Positions 10,276 to 23,144 of a stretch of 64,000 bases of DNA are shown piece after piece. Within the stretch, counting starts at the first letter, position 1. Each line of letters begins with the position of its first letter. Origin of the DNA: Rapana venosa (Eukaryota > Mollusca > Gastropoda > Neogastropoda > Muricidae); assembly GCA_028751875.1 (NCBI GenBank), contig CM054151.1:39028911-39092910 (forward strand). The letters are read 5' to 3'. The notes below the pieces were generated by a model that did no database searches, was not told the origin of the DNA, and saw only the letters and a program-made list of their open reading frames with translations. A program made the position numbers and the translations under genes.

Positions 10276-11625
10276 GGACAACACAACTCAACAGTCGTCG
10301 AGGACAACACAATAGCTGTCGAGGACAACACAATAGCTGTCGAGGACAACACAATAGCTGTCGAGGACAACACAATAGCTGTCGAGGACAACAAAACTCT
10401 ACAGTCATCAAGGACAACATTACAGCCATCGAGGACAACACTATAGTCAGACAACACTAAAGCCATCACATTACAGCCGTTGACGACAACACTACAGCCA
10501 TGAAGGACAACACTACAGTCGAAGACAACACTAAAGCCATTGAGGACAAAAACACTACAGCCGTTGAAGACAACACTACAGCCATCAAGACAACACTACA
10601 GCCATCAAGACAACACTACAGCTGTTGAGGACAACACTACAGCCGTCGAGGACAACACTACAGCACTACAGTCAAAGACAACACTACAGTCAAGGACAAC
10701 ACTACAGTCAAGGACAACACTACAGTCAAGGACACTACAGTCAAGGACAACACTACAGTCAAGGACAACACTACAGTCAAGGACAACACTACAGTCAAAG
10801 ACAACACTACAGTCAAAGACAACACTACAGCCGTCGAGGACAACACTACAGCACTACAGTCAAAGACAACACTACAGTCAAGGACAACACTACAGTCAAG
10901 GACAACACTACAGTCAAAGACAACACTACAGTCAAGGACAACACTACAGTCAAAGACAACACTACAGTCAAAGACAACACTACAGCCGTCGAGGACAACA
11001 CTACAGCCGTCGAGGACAACACTACAGCCGTCGAGGACAACACTACAGTCAAAGACAACACTACAGCCGTCGGGGACAACACTACAGCCATTGAGGACAC
11101 TACAGCTGTTGAGGACAACACTACAGTCAAGGACAACACTACAAAGACAGCCGTCGGGGACAACACTACAGCCATCGAGGACGACACTACAGCCATCAAG
11201 GACATTACTAAACACTACAACCATTGAGGACAACACCACAGCCATCAAGGACAACACTACAGCTGTTGAGGACAACACTACAACCATTGAGGACAACACT
11301 ACAACCATTGAGGACAACACCACAACCATTGAGGACAACACCACAGCCATCAAGGACAACACTACAGCCATTGAGAACAACACAACTGCCGAGGACAACA
11401 CTACAGCTGTCAAGGACAACACTACAGTCAAAGACAACACTACAGCCGCCAAGGACAACACTACAGCTGTTGATAACACTACAGCTGTCAAGGACAACAC
11501 TACAGTCAAAGACAACACTACAGCCGTCAAGGACAACACTACAGCTGTTAAGGACAACACTACAGCCGCCAAGGACAACACTACAGCCCAAGGACAACAC
11601 TACAGCCCTTGAGGACAACACTACA
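10140..11625 (+). repeat. Large 18/21-bp minisatellite (about 1.5 kb)
   Basis: Units are mixtures of an 18-base form (GTCAAGGACAACACTACA) and a 21-base form (GCCGTCGAGGACAACACTAC plus A), with CAA/GAG variants and several truncated units. All unit lengths are multiples of three, so every frame of both strands is open for long distances. Truncated units shift frames, arguing against one conserved protein. Confidence 0.95.
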
Positions 11626-12840
11626 ATAGATCATAGACAGCAGAGAGGGCAAACCCTGGTGGCATCATGTGGAGCTTCTACCGAGGACTGTGGCAATGGG
11701 GACAGTTGAGTTGAGTTGAATGATGCCTATATGTAAAGCCAGCCATCAAGTCAGAAAAGACAAAAAAGAAGAAAAAAGTGAGTGGGAAAAAAATGGTATT
11801 ACATGCAAGAAAAGATTTAAAAAACCAAAGTAAAACATTAAAAAAATTAAGTGGAAAAAAATTTTTCCACTAAAAAAAAAAAAAATTAACATAAAAAATT
11901 CAACCAAAACAAAAGATACAGAAAATGGAAAGAAAAAGAGAAAAAGAGTGTTACCAAAAAATTGAAAAAAAAGGAACTTGAAAAATATCAACACAAAAGA
12001 AAAGATTTTTAAAAAAGAAAAAAATAAGAGAAAAAAATGTTGCCAAAAAAGAAAAAAAAAGGAATGACCCACCAAAAAAGAGGAAAAAAAATGGTGCTTT
12101 ACACTCTGCATGTGAATGAGGCATCTTATTAAGATGAAATCATGATAAAATGAAAGGGTAGAGTGTCTGTTCAGAGGAGTAGAAATGTAGAAAAAGGTGG
12201 CAGATTGAGACTTTTTTGTGTGTGTGTTTAGTTTTTTTCATATTTGCATTTTAAACTTTTTTTATGCATTTAAAATTTTTTTTTTTTTTAATGATTGAGC
12301 ACAATGACTGGCATCACTTAACACTGCCTGCTATAAGTTGTCCTAAGGAAAGATTAGTGTAACTACCATTGGAATTTCATGTTTTCAGTTTTATATATAT
12401 ATATTTTTTCCCCCCAGTTATATTCTTGTTGTATTAATGCCCTGTGGGACAGGCAACAACTTATAATTTTTTTCAATGAGTCGGATCAAATGATTTAAAA
12501 GGAATTTTGGTGATAATCTGCCCCTTATTGCTTGTATAGACTGGTAATACTTTATAATATTTGTTTTTTCAATGTTTTTTTCAATTATTTTTTCATTATT
12601 TGGAAAATAAGGAAATTTTCTGTATTTTCACTTGGCAACAAAGTGTCAGAGACCTCAAAAATAGAAAATTGAAAATAGGCAGTAAAACAACCATTGATTT
12701 TGGCCATAGTAGAAATATGTAGTAGATAAAAATAGATTTAGTAGTTTACATATACATATCTAAAAAAAAGTCTTTTTTCATTATTATTTTTTTTTAAAGT
12801 TAAAATATCTCTCCCCCCCCCTTTCCTCTGTTAGAGCTCC
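11626..12840. other. AT-rich, A-rich tract, no gene
   Basis: Positions 11750-12080 are dominated by AAAAA/GAAAAA; the minus-strand Phe-rich frame is composition-driven. The remainder is AT-rich with no exon-like signal. Confidence 0.6.
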
Positions 12841-12841
12841 A

Positions 12842-12937
12842 AGGTTTTGCATATGTGACTGTTTTTGTTTTGCATATGTGACTGTTTTTGTTTTGCATAT
12901 GTGACTGTTTTTGTTTTGCATATGTGACTGTTTTTGT
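12842..12937 (+). repeat. 24-bp tandem repeat, 4 copies
   Basis: GTTTTGCATATGTGACTGTT plus TTT(G) is repeated four times with almost no variation, suggesting recent amplification. Confidence 0.9.
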
Positions 12938-12939
12938 CC

Positions 12940-13045
12940 ATCAAGGTAGCCACATTTCCAACTTCAGGGATAAGGTTAAAATGTACAAATGAGTGTCATA
13001 TTTAACGAAATATTAGTGTATGGTTTTGTTTTTAGTGAGATGGTG

Positions 13046-13091
<46 letters not shown>

Positions 13092-16000
13092 GTGTGTGTG
13101 TGTGTGTGTGTGTGAAGGGGTAGTTGGGGTGGGGGTAGGGGGGGGGGAGATAATCAGGTTGGAAGGAGAGGCAAGGAAGGGAAAGGGATGTTTAGGAGGG
13201 ATATGGCTCTGCATTTAGAGCAGTGGGGATAGCAGAAAAGAGGGCTGGCTGATATATTTTTTCTTACATGGTCTATTTTGGGCTTTTTTAAAAAATGGAT
13301 GCAACTTGCACTTTGCATAATTGCAATTTGATGAAAGCAAAATTGGAAATTTGTGGACACCAAAGTCACAGGAGACAGCAAAGCTTTAGGTGTTGATAGG
13401 ACTGATGATTCCGATTTAAAGCTCCATACTGTTGCAAGCTACATATGACCATCATGGTCGGGGGGCTTTAAGTAACAAAATTTCAAGGAAACTAAATGTT
13501 ATACCATGGTCTATGCTACATACCATTTGCCTATGTGCTATTGTGTCTACATGCATTCTAACATTCAGACCGACCAGCTGACAACCCTTACCCATTTTTA
13601 ACTCGTAACACTAGATCTAACCTAACTCTTAACCCTGGCCCCACATGTGGACACAAAAGGCAGGTAGATAACATGGTATGTAGTGACACAGTGGCTTAAC
13701 TTTTTTCTTTGGGTTGAATTGAATTGTTTATTAAGAGTAAATGGATAAGCACAGCATTCTTTTACACCTTTCTTTTAAAAAAAACCGAAAAACCAAACCA
13801 TATTGATCAATTTTAATGGCACCAAAATAAAAATTTAAAACGATGATCATAAACAAATTTTTTTAATACCTGGGAGGGGGTGGGGGGGCAGGGGGGAGGG
13901 GGGAGGGGAGGAGTGTGAAATGCTGTGGTGTAAAGGAATGGGGAAACAAGTAATGACTTGAGATTGGGAATGAGTTTCTTGTGTTTTTGAGATAGGTTTC
14001 ATATTTGTTCTGTACGGGGATAGGGGGCAGGCAGTCAACTTTGATTAGTTTCAGGAGAGGGTTGGGCAGGGGGCATTTTAAGAACAATTGTGCTGGTTTT
14101 AGAAAGCATGATTGAATAATCATTAGAATTTAGAATGCATAATTGAATAATCACGGGGGTGAGGTACAGGGAGGTGGTGGCTAGGACACATTACAGAAAA
14201 GGGCTGTTATTGAAAAGGATGGGTTGAATGTCTGTTCAGGTCAGCTGGAGTGTGTGTGTATTTTTTATTTTATTTGTGTGTGTGTATTTATTTTATTTGT
14301 GTGTGTTTTTAAATTTTATTTGTGTGTGTAGAGGAAGTATGTGACCCACAGGAAAATCTATAGCATGGTATACCACAGGTACCCCATCACCAGTGAGTGC
14401 TTTATTGTGCAACTAGCATAGAAATTGCATACCCCTGTATGTGTGTAAATAAGTGTGTGAATGAAATATTTTACATTGCTGGCTTTGCGTGTGTAACCAA
14501 CATTGACTTAAAAAATATTGCCCATTATTTTGGAAAGGATAAAGCAAAGGAAGGATTCAAATGTCAGGAAAAAAAAGTGGTAGTTTTGGGTGTGTTTTTT
14601 TTTTATTGCTGTGCTTTTCCCTTTAATTTTTACATTTTCCCATTTATTTTTTACAAAGTCTAGTTTAAGAAAAACACTTTCAACTATCATTCTATAGTGT
14701 GTATAAGATTGCAGGCGTCTTGTATGTGTGTGTCCTGTTACTTCATTTCCTTTTTGTCTTTTGCTTTGCCATAGATCAGGGTCATGACCTTGGTCATATC
14801 ACTCCCAGTCCATTGATAGACTACCCCATCTGCATCTTTCCAGTAGTCTTTGATTTCCATTGTCAGCATGAATGTACTCTATGACAGCCTTTTTTTGGTT
14901 TTGTGAAGTCTGAAAAAAATTGGAGAAGGGGTCGGAGGCCCCACAGTGTAATTAAAAAAACCAAACTAATCAAATATAAGAAGAAAAAAAATGAATAACA
15001 CAAAAAGATTAGGAAAAAAGAATGAAAAAAAAGTGGGGGGAAAAAGGTTAGAGGCATCACACAGAAATCTGGTTGTATTGGCATGACTAAAGTGAATGAT
15101 TTGATATTTATCAGTGCTCATTGCTCTAGGATTTTTTCAAATCTGCTTTCTGGCATTTGTCTAACCTTTTTACTGTATCTGTTATGTCTGTTTTTTTGCA
15201 AGTATGGAACATAAGTTCAGGTGTGTGCATTCTAATAAGTGTAGAAAATGTTGAGGAATGTTTTCCAGCAGATCACTGCGATGATGCAGTGTCATAGGTT
15301 TTGGGTTTTTTTGGTGTTCAGCCATTCTTCTTGCTTTTTACTTTTGTGTTCTCATGAAACATGGGTTGTGTAAAGCTAGAAAATGGTTTAGCATGTGTGT
15401 GGTTTTTAGTTTTTGTTTGTAAACTCTTTACAAGCAGTTGTAGGAAATGCTTAGCTGTATTTTTCTTTAAATCATTTTGTTCAAAAGAAGAAAAGCCTGC
15501 ATTTCAGCAAGGAATGATTGTGAACAGCTAGTCTTACCGTTTCCACTTACCGTTTCCACTTTCTGGTTGCTCACACCTTCGACTTTTTTAAATTGACACA
15601 GTTAGCTTAGTTTTCTTGGACTTAATTACCAAAAGCTGATGTTCCTTCCATTCTTGCTTTTTTGTGATTTACTTGAAGTATTGAGTGGAAAGGGAAGCAG
15701 TTTATTGCTGATGCCCTTTTTCTCTTTTATTGTAGATGGTAGAATTTGGGTATTGTCAACTGCTGTTAACCATTTTACCTATAGTCATTATTCCAACATA
15801 ACCTGTCATGATTGTTGAAGTTTGTGGTGATTTTATGAATTATTCATGAAGCATTTTCCTGTCTTGGGCTTATCTATTCCCCAGCTGAAAGGGACATGTA
15901 TGTGTTGAGTGGTTTCTCTTCCACCATTGAGTTGTCTGACTTTGCCTGTAGCATGTTAATTTTTTTGCTTTTATGTTATGTTATTGGTGGTTTCCTTGCT

Positions 16001-17044
16001 ATGCTAGTACATTTTTTTCTTTTGCCTGGAACCTAGTCAAGCTTGTTCTAGAACCCCAAATGGAAAAGTGCAAAGGTGTGGGTAAATGTTACCACCCAAT
16101 TTATTGACCCATGTAAAATGGGGTGATAGAGGCCAGGTTTGTCCATCTGAATGAGTTGAGAAAATGTTGCATATTCCTTTAGAGGATCAACCAAAAAGAT
16201 GTTTCCTGTAATCAATATTGACCACTATTTTCTGTGTATTTTACACAAGATTGATGAATGTATCCCTTAAAAATATTTAAAAATCAAATGGTGAGCACAC
16301 ACCAATGACACTTGACTACCAAACTGACTAAATTTCCGGAGAAAATGCAAGTTTTTGCACAACTCCCTCTTCTTGAAAACCCCCCCAAAACTTATAAGCT
16401 GATGTTTTCACTTATTTATTCAGGATGTTTTCACTTATTTATTCAGGATGTTTGTGCTTTCTGGCTGGAAAGATAACCTGGCTGGAATTAACCTTTTTAT
16501 TACTTCTGTGTTTTACGAGCATTTTGGATTGGACATGTCAGTATGGTCTGAGATTTAAATGATGATTGGGGGATTCAAAAGCGAATAAAAGTCAGTTGGC
16601 TGGTCATTTGTGTCACTGCTGGTCAGAGCATTGGGAAAAGCCTACCTCCCCCTTCAGCCAAAAAAGAGAGGCTGGAGTTAGGGTTGGGTAGCCGGCTCGC
16701 AGCTGAAATAAAACAAAAATGAAAGGGAAACATAAATTTATTGTCAAAACATGAACAGTAATTCAAATAAACACAAAAATCATTGGAAAAATAAAACAAA
16801 ATTTTGACCAAGGCCTTTGCACATGAGCTCCATTCATGAATGACTGTAACATATGTGCTCAAGACCTAGGATGCATATGTACACCTGCACATCTGTACTT
16901 TGATTTTTTTGTTTATATATATGTATATTATAAGTTTATACATCCTTTCTATAAGTTTATATGTCCTTTCCTTTTTATATGTCCTTTGAAGAAGAAGAAG
17001 TCAGTGATCTTTATAACATTGTATTTCTACATGGGTGTGTGTTT
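12940..17044. other. About 4 kb with no recognised gene
   Basis: AT-rich. It contains the GT run at 13048, a G-rich purine stretch at 13872-13912, repeated TTTTATTTGTGTGTGT at 14260-14330, a CTTACCGTTTCCACTT duplication at 15534-15560, and a 23-base direct duplication (GATGTTTTCACTTATTTATT CAG) at about 16402-16448. No reading frame shows family similarity. Confidence 0.5.
13048..13114 (+). repeat. (GT)n microsatellite
   Basis: It has one TTG interruption. Other GT/CA runs of 20 bases or more: 798-828, 2268-2288, 9882-9906, 17604-17635, 19193-19219, 21088-21121, 22272-22308, 25370-25392, 28638-28712, 36840-36890, 37078-37104, 38996-39020, 39476-39505, 40668-40690, 41762-41783, 47716-47741, 48950-48970, 50104-50192, 59090-59122. 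Confidence 0.95.
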
Positions 17045-17196
17045 GTGATATTTTATTTGAAGTTATCTAGGAATGTTAACACCAATTTGAAATGTATCTT
17101 TCTTGTGTCTATTGAGATTGATTTATATCAATGTGCCTGTCAGTATTGTAATTGCTCTTCATGGGATGATTAAAGTGTTTATGACTTGACTTGACT

Positions 17197-17197
<1 letters not shown>
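17045..17197 (+). mobile_element. LINE 3' UTR fragment, same family as copies A and B
   Basis: It shares TGCCTGTCAGTATTGTAATT, CTTCATGGGATGATTAAAGT and a GACTTGACTT tail with the two larger copies but is more diverged. It runs directly into a CT repeat. Confidence 0.8.

Positions 17198-17284
<87 letters not shown>
17198..17284 (+). repeat. (CT)n microsatellite, about 43 units
   Basis: It follows directly on the GACTT tail of the LINE fragment ending at 17197. Other long CT/GA runs: 26573-26634 (then CTCTC pentamers to 26683), 45404-45452 and 45617-45697. Confidence 0.97.
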
Positions 17285-17287
<3 letters not shown>

Positions 17288-17419
17288 GCGGCACTCTATT
17301 CTTTGCTGACTAAATTGAGAAACCGCATCCAACTTTAAGAAATAGCTATGAGCTGTGAAGATTTTTTGTGTGTTCACCATGAAATAAGCTTAAGAAATGG
17401 ATTTTTTTTCTGGAGATAG

Positions 17420-17600
17420 TCAAATGTTGCCTTCGGAACGCCGTTTTCAGTGTCCCATCAGCAAAACCAACAGAAAAAGAAATTCTTTTGTGCCAGTAAG
17501 CATTCGACTTCTGAATTCACAATGATGTTGACTACCTAGTTCTTACATTTCTCTGAATTATCTGCCTGATTGTCATTGTTACGAGTGTAGTCAATACATA

Positions 17601-17644
<44 letters not shown>

Positions 17645-18037
17645 CGTGGGTGTGAAATAAGTCTGTGTTCTAGTCAACTGTCTTAAAACATTGAATTCAT
17701 ATATTGGTGTATGGTGTGGGTGTGCGTGGGCGTATTCGCACACACACGTACGTGCGTGTGTACGTGCTGCGTATATGCGTGCGTAAAATAAGTTTTTATG
17801 TCTTCTAGTCAATGGGTTTAAAATTGTGTTCACAATTGATGTTTGTGCGCATGCGCGCGTGTGTGTGGTGTGTGTGTGTGTGTGTGTGTGGTGACATTTT
17901 ATTTGAAAACCAATATGAAATATAGCTTTTGTGTCTTTGATATATTTGATGAGTATCAATCTGCCTGTCAGTATTGTAATTGCCCTTCATGGGATGATTA
18001 AAGTGTTTTTGACTTTGACTTGACTTGACTTGACTTT
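17420..18037 (+). mobile_element. LINE 3' end, copy A (5'-truncated)
   Basis: It is nearly identical to 19009-19625, including ATGTTGCCTTCGGAACGCCG, the GT repeat, and the 3' end GGGATGATTAAAGTGTTTTT followed by TGACTT repeats. It contains only the last residues of the ORF (LPSERRFQCPISKTNRKRNS). The TGACTT-repeat tail is typical of some CR1/L2-type LINEs. Confidence 0.85.
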
Positions 18038-18463
18038 TACTACCACCATCACCACCCCAAATTTGAATGTCTCCTCACCCACCTTATCATCCCAAGTCCC
18101 CTTTTCACACGTTTCGAGTCTGAATATTGGCTTGATTGTTGTGATACATAACCCCTTTCTTGATCTCTAATGCATTTTTCACCCTCATGGCTGTGAACAT
18201 AAGAAGGACTCATGAACCAGAACTATAGCCATTGGCGTTCATTAATGAGGGAAACAAATTCAGGGCTCTGGACTTTTACAGGTGATCAGCCCGTCTTTTC
18301 CTTGATGAACTCCGTGATTTGGAGAGCTTTGAAAATCAGGTTAATGCAGGTCAATGCACGATCATTATCAACAGTGGACTTTTTTTCATTCTTGAACAAT
18401 TCATGTACACTCATTTTTTGTCAGAGCTGGTATAGTTGATGAGACATAGAAGGCAGAAGAGGG
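18038..18463. other. Spacer between two LINE copies, no feature
   Basis: Unique-looking sequence between LINE copy A and the 20-bp minisatellite. TCATTTTTTGTC near 18411 echoes TCATTTTTTGTAGAC at the start of copy B, perhaps a duplication breakpoint. Confidence 0.4.
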
Positions 18464-18747
18464 ACACAATGACAATTGCCTCTGCGCTATGACAATTGCC
18501 TCTGCGCTATGACAATTGCCTCTGCTGCGCTATGACAATTGCCTCTGCGCCATGACAATTGCCTCTGCGCTATGATAATTGCCTCTGCGCTATGATAATT
18601 GCCTCTGCGCTATGACAATTGCTTCTGCGCTTTGACAAATGCCTCTGCGCTATAGCGCTTTGGCAATTGCCTCTGCGCTATAACAATTGCCTATGACAAT
18701 TGCCTCTGCGCTATGACAATTGCCTCTGCACTATGACAATTGCCTCT
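18464..18747 (+). repeat. 20-bp minisatellite abutting a LINE fragment
   Basis: The unit is TATGACAATTGCCTCTGCGC, about 14 copies with point changes and occasional partial units. It ends directly at the 5' edge of the LINE coding fragment that starts at about 18748. Confidence 0.93.
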
Positions 18748-19191
18748 CCTGAACTCATTTTTTGTAGACAAAAAGATCCTTTCCTTGTTTTACAAGTCTT
18801 ACATAGAGAGTGTTCTAAGTTTTGCTTTCATTTGTTGGTACAATAACCTTAGTGTTAAAAACAAGAATGGCCTGCAGAGAATTGTAAGAATCTGCTCAAA
18901 AATAATTGGAAAAGAACAAAGAGATCTCATGTCGTTCTGCAATCAGCAGCTTGTACGCAAAGCCACAGCCATTTTGGCTGATCCTTCTCATGCTTTGTTT
19001 CCAGAATTTCAAATGTTGCCTTCGGAACGCCGTTTTCAGTGTCCCATCAGCAAAACCAACAGAAAAAGAAATTCTTTTGTGCCAGTAAGCATTCGACTTC
19101 TGAATTCACAATGATGTTGACTACCTAGTTCTTACATTTCTCTGAATTATCTGCCTGATTGTCATTGTTACGAGTGTAGTCAATACATAAT

Positions 19192-19227
<36 letters not shown>

Positions 19228-19625
19228 GGTGCGTGGGTGTGTGAAATAAGTCTGTGTTCTAGTCAACTGTCTTAAAACATTGAATTCATATATTGGTGTA
19301 TGGTGTGGGTGTGCGTGGGCGTATTCGCACACACACGTACGTGCGTGTGTACGTGCTGCGTATATGCGTGCGTAAAAATAAGTTTTTATGTCTTCTAGTC
19401 AATGGTTTAAAATTGTGTTCACAATTGATGTTTGTGCGCATGCGCGCGTGTGTGTGGTGTGTGTGTGTGTGTGTGTGGTGACATTTTATTTGAAAACCAA
19501 TATGAAATATAGCTTTTGTGTCTTTGATATATTTGATGAGTATCAATCTGCCTGTCAGTATTGTAATTGCCCTTCATGGGATGATTAAAGTGTTTTTGAC
19601 TTTGACTTTGACTTGACTTTGACTC
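18748..19625 (+). mobile_element. LINE 3' end, copy B, with reverse transcriptase C-terminus
   Basis: One frame (18740-19114) reads ILSLFYKSYIESVLSFAFIC then WYNNLSVKNKNGLQRIVRIC and SKIIG, which matches the region after the reverse transcriptase domain of CR1/L2/Rex1-like elements. The stop at 19112 is followed by a 3' UTR with a GT repeat and a TGACTT-repeat tail. The 5' part of the element is missing. Confidence 0.85.
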
Positions 19626-19629
19626 TAGT

Positions 19630-21083
19630 AGAAACGATGCTATACAGCTTTACAATTTGACAATAACTCAAGATATTATTCCTTAAGGTATAAAGTGAAA
19701 GATTTCTAGTCACAACACATGCACATATGTAAGTGTGCAGGCAGAGTTTATTTGTATTCATTAAAAGTTGAAGATTTTTAGGAGTGAAGTTATTACCAAA
19801 TCAAATGGCGAGTCTACTGACTGAAACCTGGTGTAAGACAAAAACAAAACAAAACAAAACGAACTTTGTAAGAAAACTTCTTTTGCAAATCATCTGAGTA
19901 GATTTAACGCACAATTGAGCATTTCATTCCTTTTGCCCCTTTGGCAGTATGGAGGAAGGATGAACATGTAATAACAGGAAGAAGCAAAACAATACAAGCA
20001 AGAATTCACTGCAGTATATCAAGCAGTATATCAAGCACATAATCTCAAACATTAGACATTCTAATATATTTTGACAAATGAAGCATTTATTATTTTTCGA
20101 TCTGCAGATGACATGGGTTGTAAACTGACTTAAGGGTTAGAGAACCGATTTGATGAATATTTCCTCTGCAAATAGACATATGATTCCATTCAATTCAAAT
20201 GCTTTTATCATGTCACAGAGAAATTTGCATGGGTTGTAAGCCATTCATAAAAGCAGTCAACACAAAAACATTTATCTCAGAAAAATACCACAACACAGTA
20301 TCTGAAACATTAGCATGCACGCAGAACAAAATAGAGCACCCAAACATCAGCAATACTTAAGCCAGTCCTATACTCACCAGGGTAAAATAACGTGCACTCG
20401 TGTATGCGCCAAAATGTGCGTGCATCCACACACTCGCACACAGCCTCTGTGTGCACACACAGTGGGCACATTCGCACACATACACTCTGCATGTTTATGA
20501 CAAACCAAATTGTTGTAACATGTACAATAAGACAAAATAATATCCATTAACTTAGTACTTTTTAAATATTACACATTGAAATAAATAAAAAATCAGAGTA
20601 ATAAAATTCAATCTTAAAAATTTCACACAAACACACACATACACAAACTCGCAACCCCCCACCCCCCCTTGCACACATCGACACACACATTTTAGTTATG
20701 TCCTTGTTGAGTAGCAAAACTGAGGTGGGAATGATTTTGTTTTACTCGGTAGAGTTCTGAGTCTAGGAGGACAGCCCACAATTTTACTGCAACATGTTAA
20801 CAATTTTGTTCAATACAATTTTGATTTTAACATTCGGGCTAGAAGATACAAAAGTGGCATTTTCTATTTATGAAATCTGTATTGGGAGTAAAGCTTTAGT
20901 TTGTCAACAATACTGGTTCCTAAGTATTAATATTCATTCACATATGCTACTTTCATACCATCATTTTAAAGATAAGATATGAGCATTCCATAATAAAATG
21001 AAATGCCCATTTCAAACAAAAATCTATTACATAATCTGACTTCCCTTGGAGTGGCAAAATGGGGAACCATTTCAACTGGTAAC

Positions 21084-21124
<41 letters not shown>

Positions 21125-22030
21125 TTTGAAAACTTGCCTGATGTACAGGAATAGCTGGTGTTTTTTCCCATAATAATGCCATAAGTGTTTGTTTTTGTAA
21201 ACTACACAATTGAGTATTTTCCAACTTATTAGAAAGTTAAATTGGTCTGTAGCTGTTTAATGTTGATAGGTTTGCCATTTTAAAGATTGGAACTACTACT
21301 GACTGCTTACAGACATTATTAATCCAAAATTTTTGGAAAAATGAAAATAACATTTTTTTCTAAGTCTTAGGCAAGTTGATCAACATCTGATGAGATAGAC
21401 CATCGATTCCAACTGCTGAATTGATGTACAATTGATCATCTTGTAAAATAACTCGTGTAAAAAAATAGTTTTTGAAATGGACAAATACATTGGCTACATT
21501 CTCTGATGTAAGAAAAGCACTTGATGGGGTATGGCATATAAGGTATATATTTAATACAAATATAATACATATAATAATAGAATACTATAATATATAGTAA
21601 TATAATACAAATAAAGATATTTATTATACAAATATAAGATATCTAAAAAGCTTCCCCTTTGAAAGAACAATTTGTATGCACAAGTCAGGGGTGTGTATTC
21701 AGGATTTAAATCCATAAATATGGAGATATCCCAGGGAGCAGTCCATGCACCTATATCATTTGACCATTTTAATTCATGATCTTTCAAAAGCCTTCTCAAA
21801 AAGTGCAAACATTGTTCAAAACACAGGTGGTTTTGCCATGTGGATAAATACCTCTCTTGATGAACACAGAGAGTTATAAATGTTGTACAAAGGTTATATC
21901 AGACTGAACTGAATAAACTTTGTTAATGTATAAAAGCCATCTTGGCTTGGAATTATCGGGAGAAAAGAACTTGCCTCGTATGTTTTAATAACGGAGAAAA
22001 TTGCCATTGATTAAGTAAAGCATGGGCATC
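19630..22030. other. No recognised gene, 2.4 kb
   Basis: AT-rich. It holds AAAAC repeats at 19840-19860, a duplicated GCAGTATATCAA at 20011-20033, a CA run at 21088-21121 and an ATA-rich stretch at 21540-21640. Confidence 0.5.
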
Positions 22031-22035
22031 AAAAA

Positions 22036-22270
22036 GTGGTCAAGTGTTTAGGAGTATATCAGACTTGTAAGTTAATTTGGAAACTAGATGTAGAAAATGT
22101 AATCTCAAAAGCCAGAAAGTGACTAACTTTCTAAAGATTGTGATGCTCAGCTATGGAGTCGGGATACTAAAATATTTATTACAAGACTGGAATTCAAAGA
22201 TCAGGAAAGATTTCTTGTTTAAGTTAGAATGTTTAATACATTGTCGTATTTCTTGCGCGCGCATGTGTGT

Positions 22271-22310
<40 letters not shown>

Positions 22311-22970
22311 AATGAAACGGCAGATAAATTGGCACAACATGGTACAAAGAAAGCAAATGCAGAAAGTAAATGAAAACCTGATTTTCATGAAATCGATTGA
22401 CTGTCAGGGAATCACATGCATAAATAATATTCACAAGAAAATTTAGAAATGGGGTCTCCTCTGAGACACATTTGAGACAAACGATAATGATAATAATAAT
22501 AATAATGTATGGACATTTTTAGCGCTATATATTGTAAAAACAAATTATTTGCATTCAACCTGTTCTTACATTTGCAACTGATCACGAATGGCTTTAACAA
22601 ATTCAATTTAGTATATAAGTTAAGTTTAAATTCTTGGAAAATAAAGTATTTCCAAACTGTGGTATGTGCTTGTTCTTGTTCATTACATGGTGAACATATT
22701 GTTTTTGATTGTCCTATAGTGAATGAATTATACAAAGAATCAGGTGTCATAGATCTGAATGAAAATCTGTGAGTATACTTGTAGATGAGAAATTGTTGAT
22801 ATTGCTAAAGTTATTTCTTGGTCTGCAATTGATGTTCTGTTGTAGGTTTTCTTAAGCATTATTTTAGTTGTTTTAATATTTGGTTTGTTTTCTTCATTTT
22901 CCATTCTTGTATAAGTCTAATATCACATAGCGTGAACAGACTTTAAATGAAACAAAACAAACCAACCATT
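22036..22970 (+). mobile_element. RNase H-type LINE remnant (RT end, RNase H fragment, C-terminus, 3' tail)
   Basis: From 22036 the translation VVKCLGVYQTCKLIWKLDVE then NVISKARK resembles the post-RT segment (xVKYLGVxxDxKLxWxxHxE). A GT repeat at 22264-22308 interrupts it. NETADKLAQHGTKKA at about 22310 matches the end of an RNase H domain (NExADKLAxxG). CSCSLHGEHIVFDCPIVNEL at about 22671 matches the C-terminal CxC..EH..xxCP motif. The 3' end TCTAATATCACATAGCGTGA is followed by ACAGACTTTAA. Frameshifts and stops show it is dead. Confidence 0.8.
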
Positions 22971-23144
22971 CAGCAGCAATAATGCATAACATTTTGTATT
23001 TTAAAACTTACGTCATGTGTACAAAGCCAACAAGCATTAAGTTATTCTGAATCTATGTTGCATCGAAAGACTAACACCCAGACCACCATTCCAGGTCTAG
23101 TGGATCGGGGAAAGTTTGTGCTCTTTCTTCCCCTCACCCCCCCA

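Noticed and set aside
10658..11581. Minus-strand open frame of 307 residues (VVLSLTVVLS type)
   Set aside because: It is a translation of the 18/21-bp minisatellite, which is open in all frames because unit lengths are multiples of three and lack stops.
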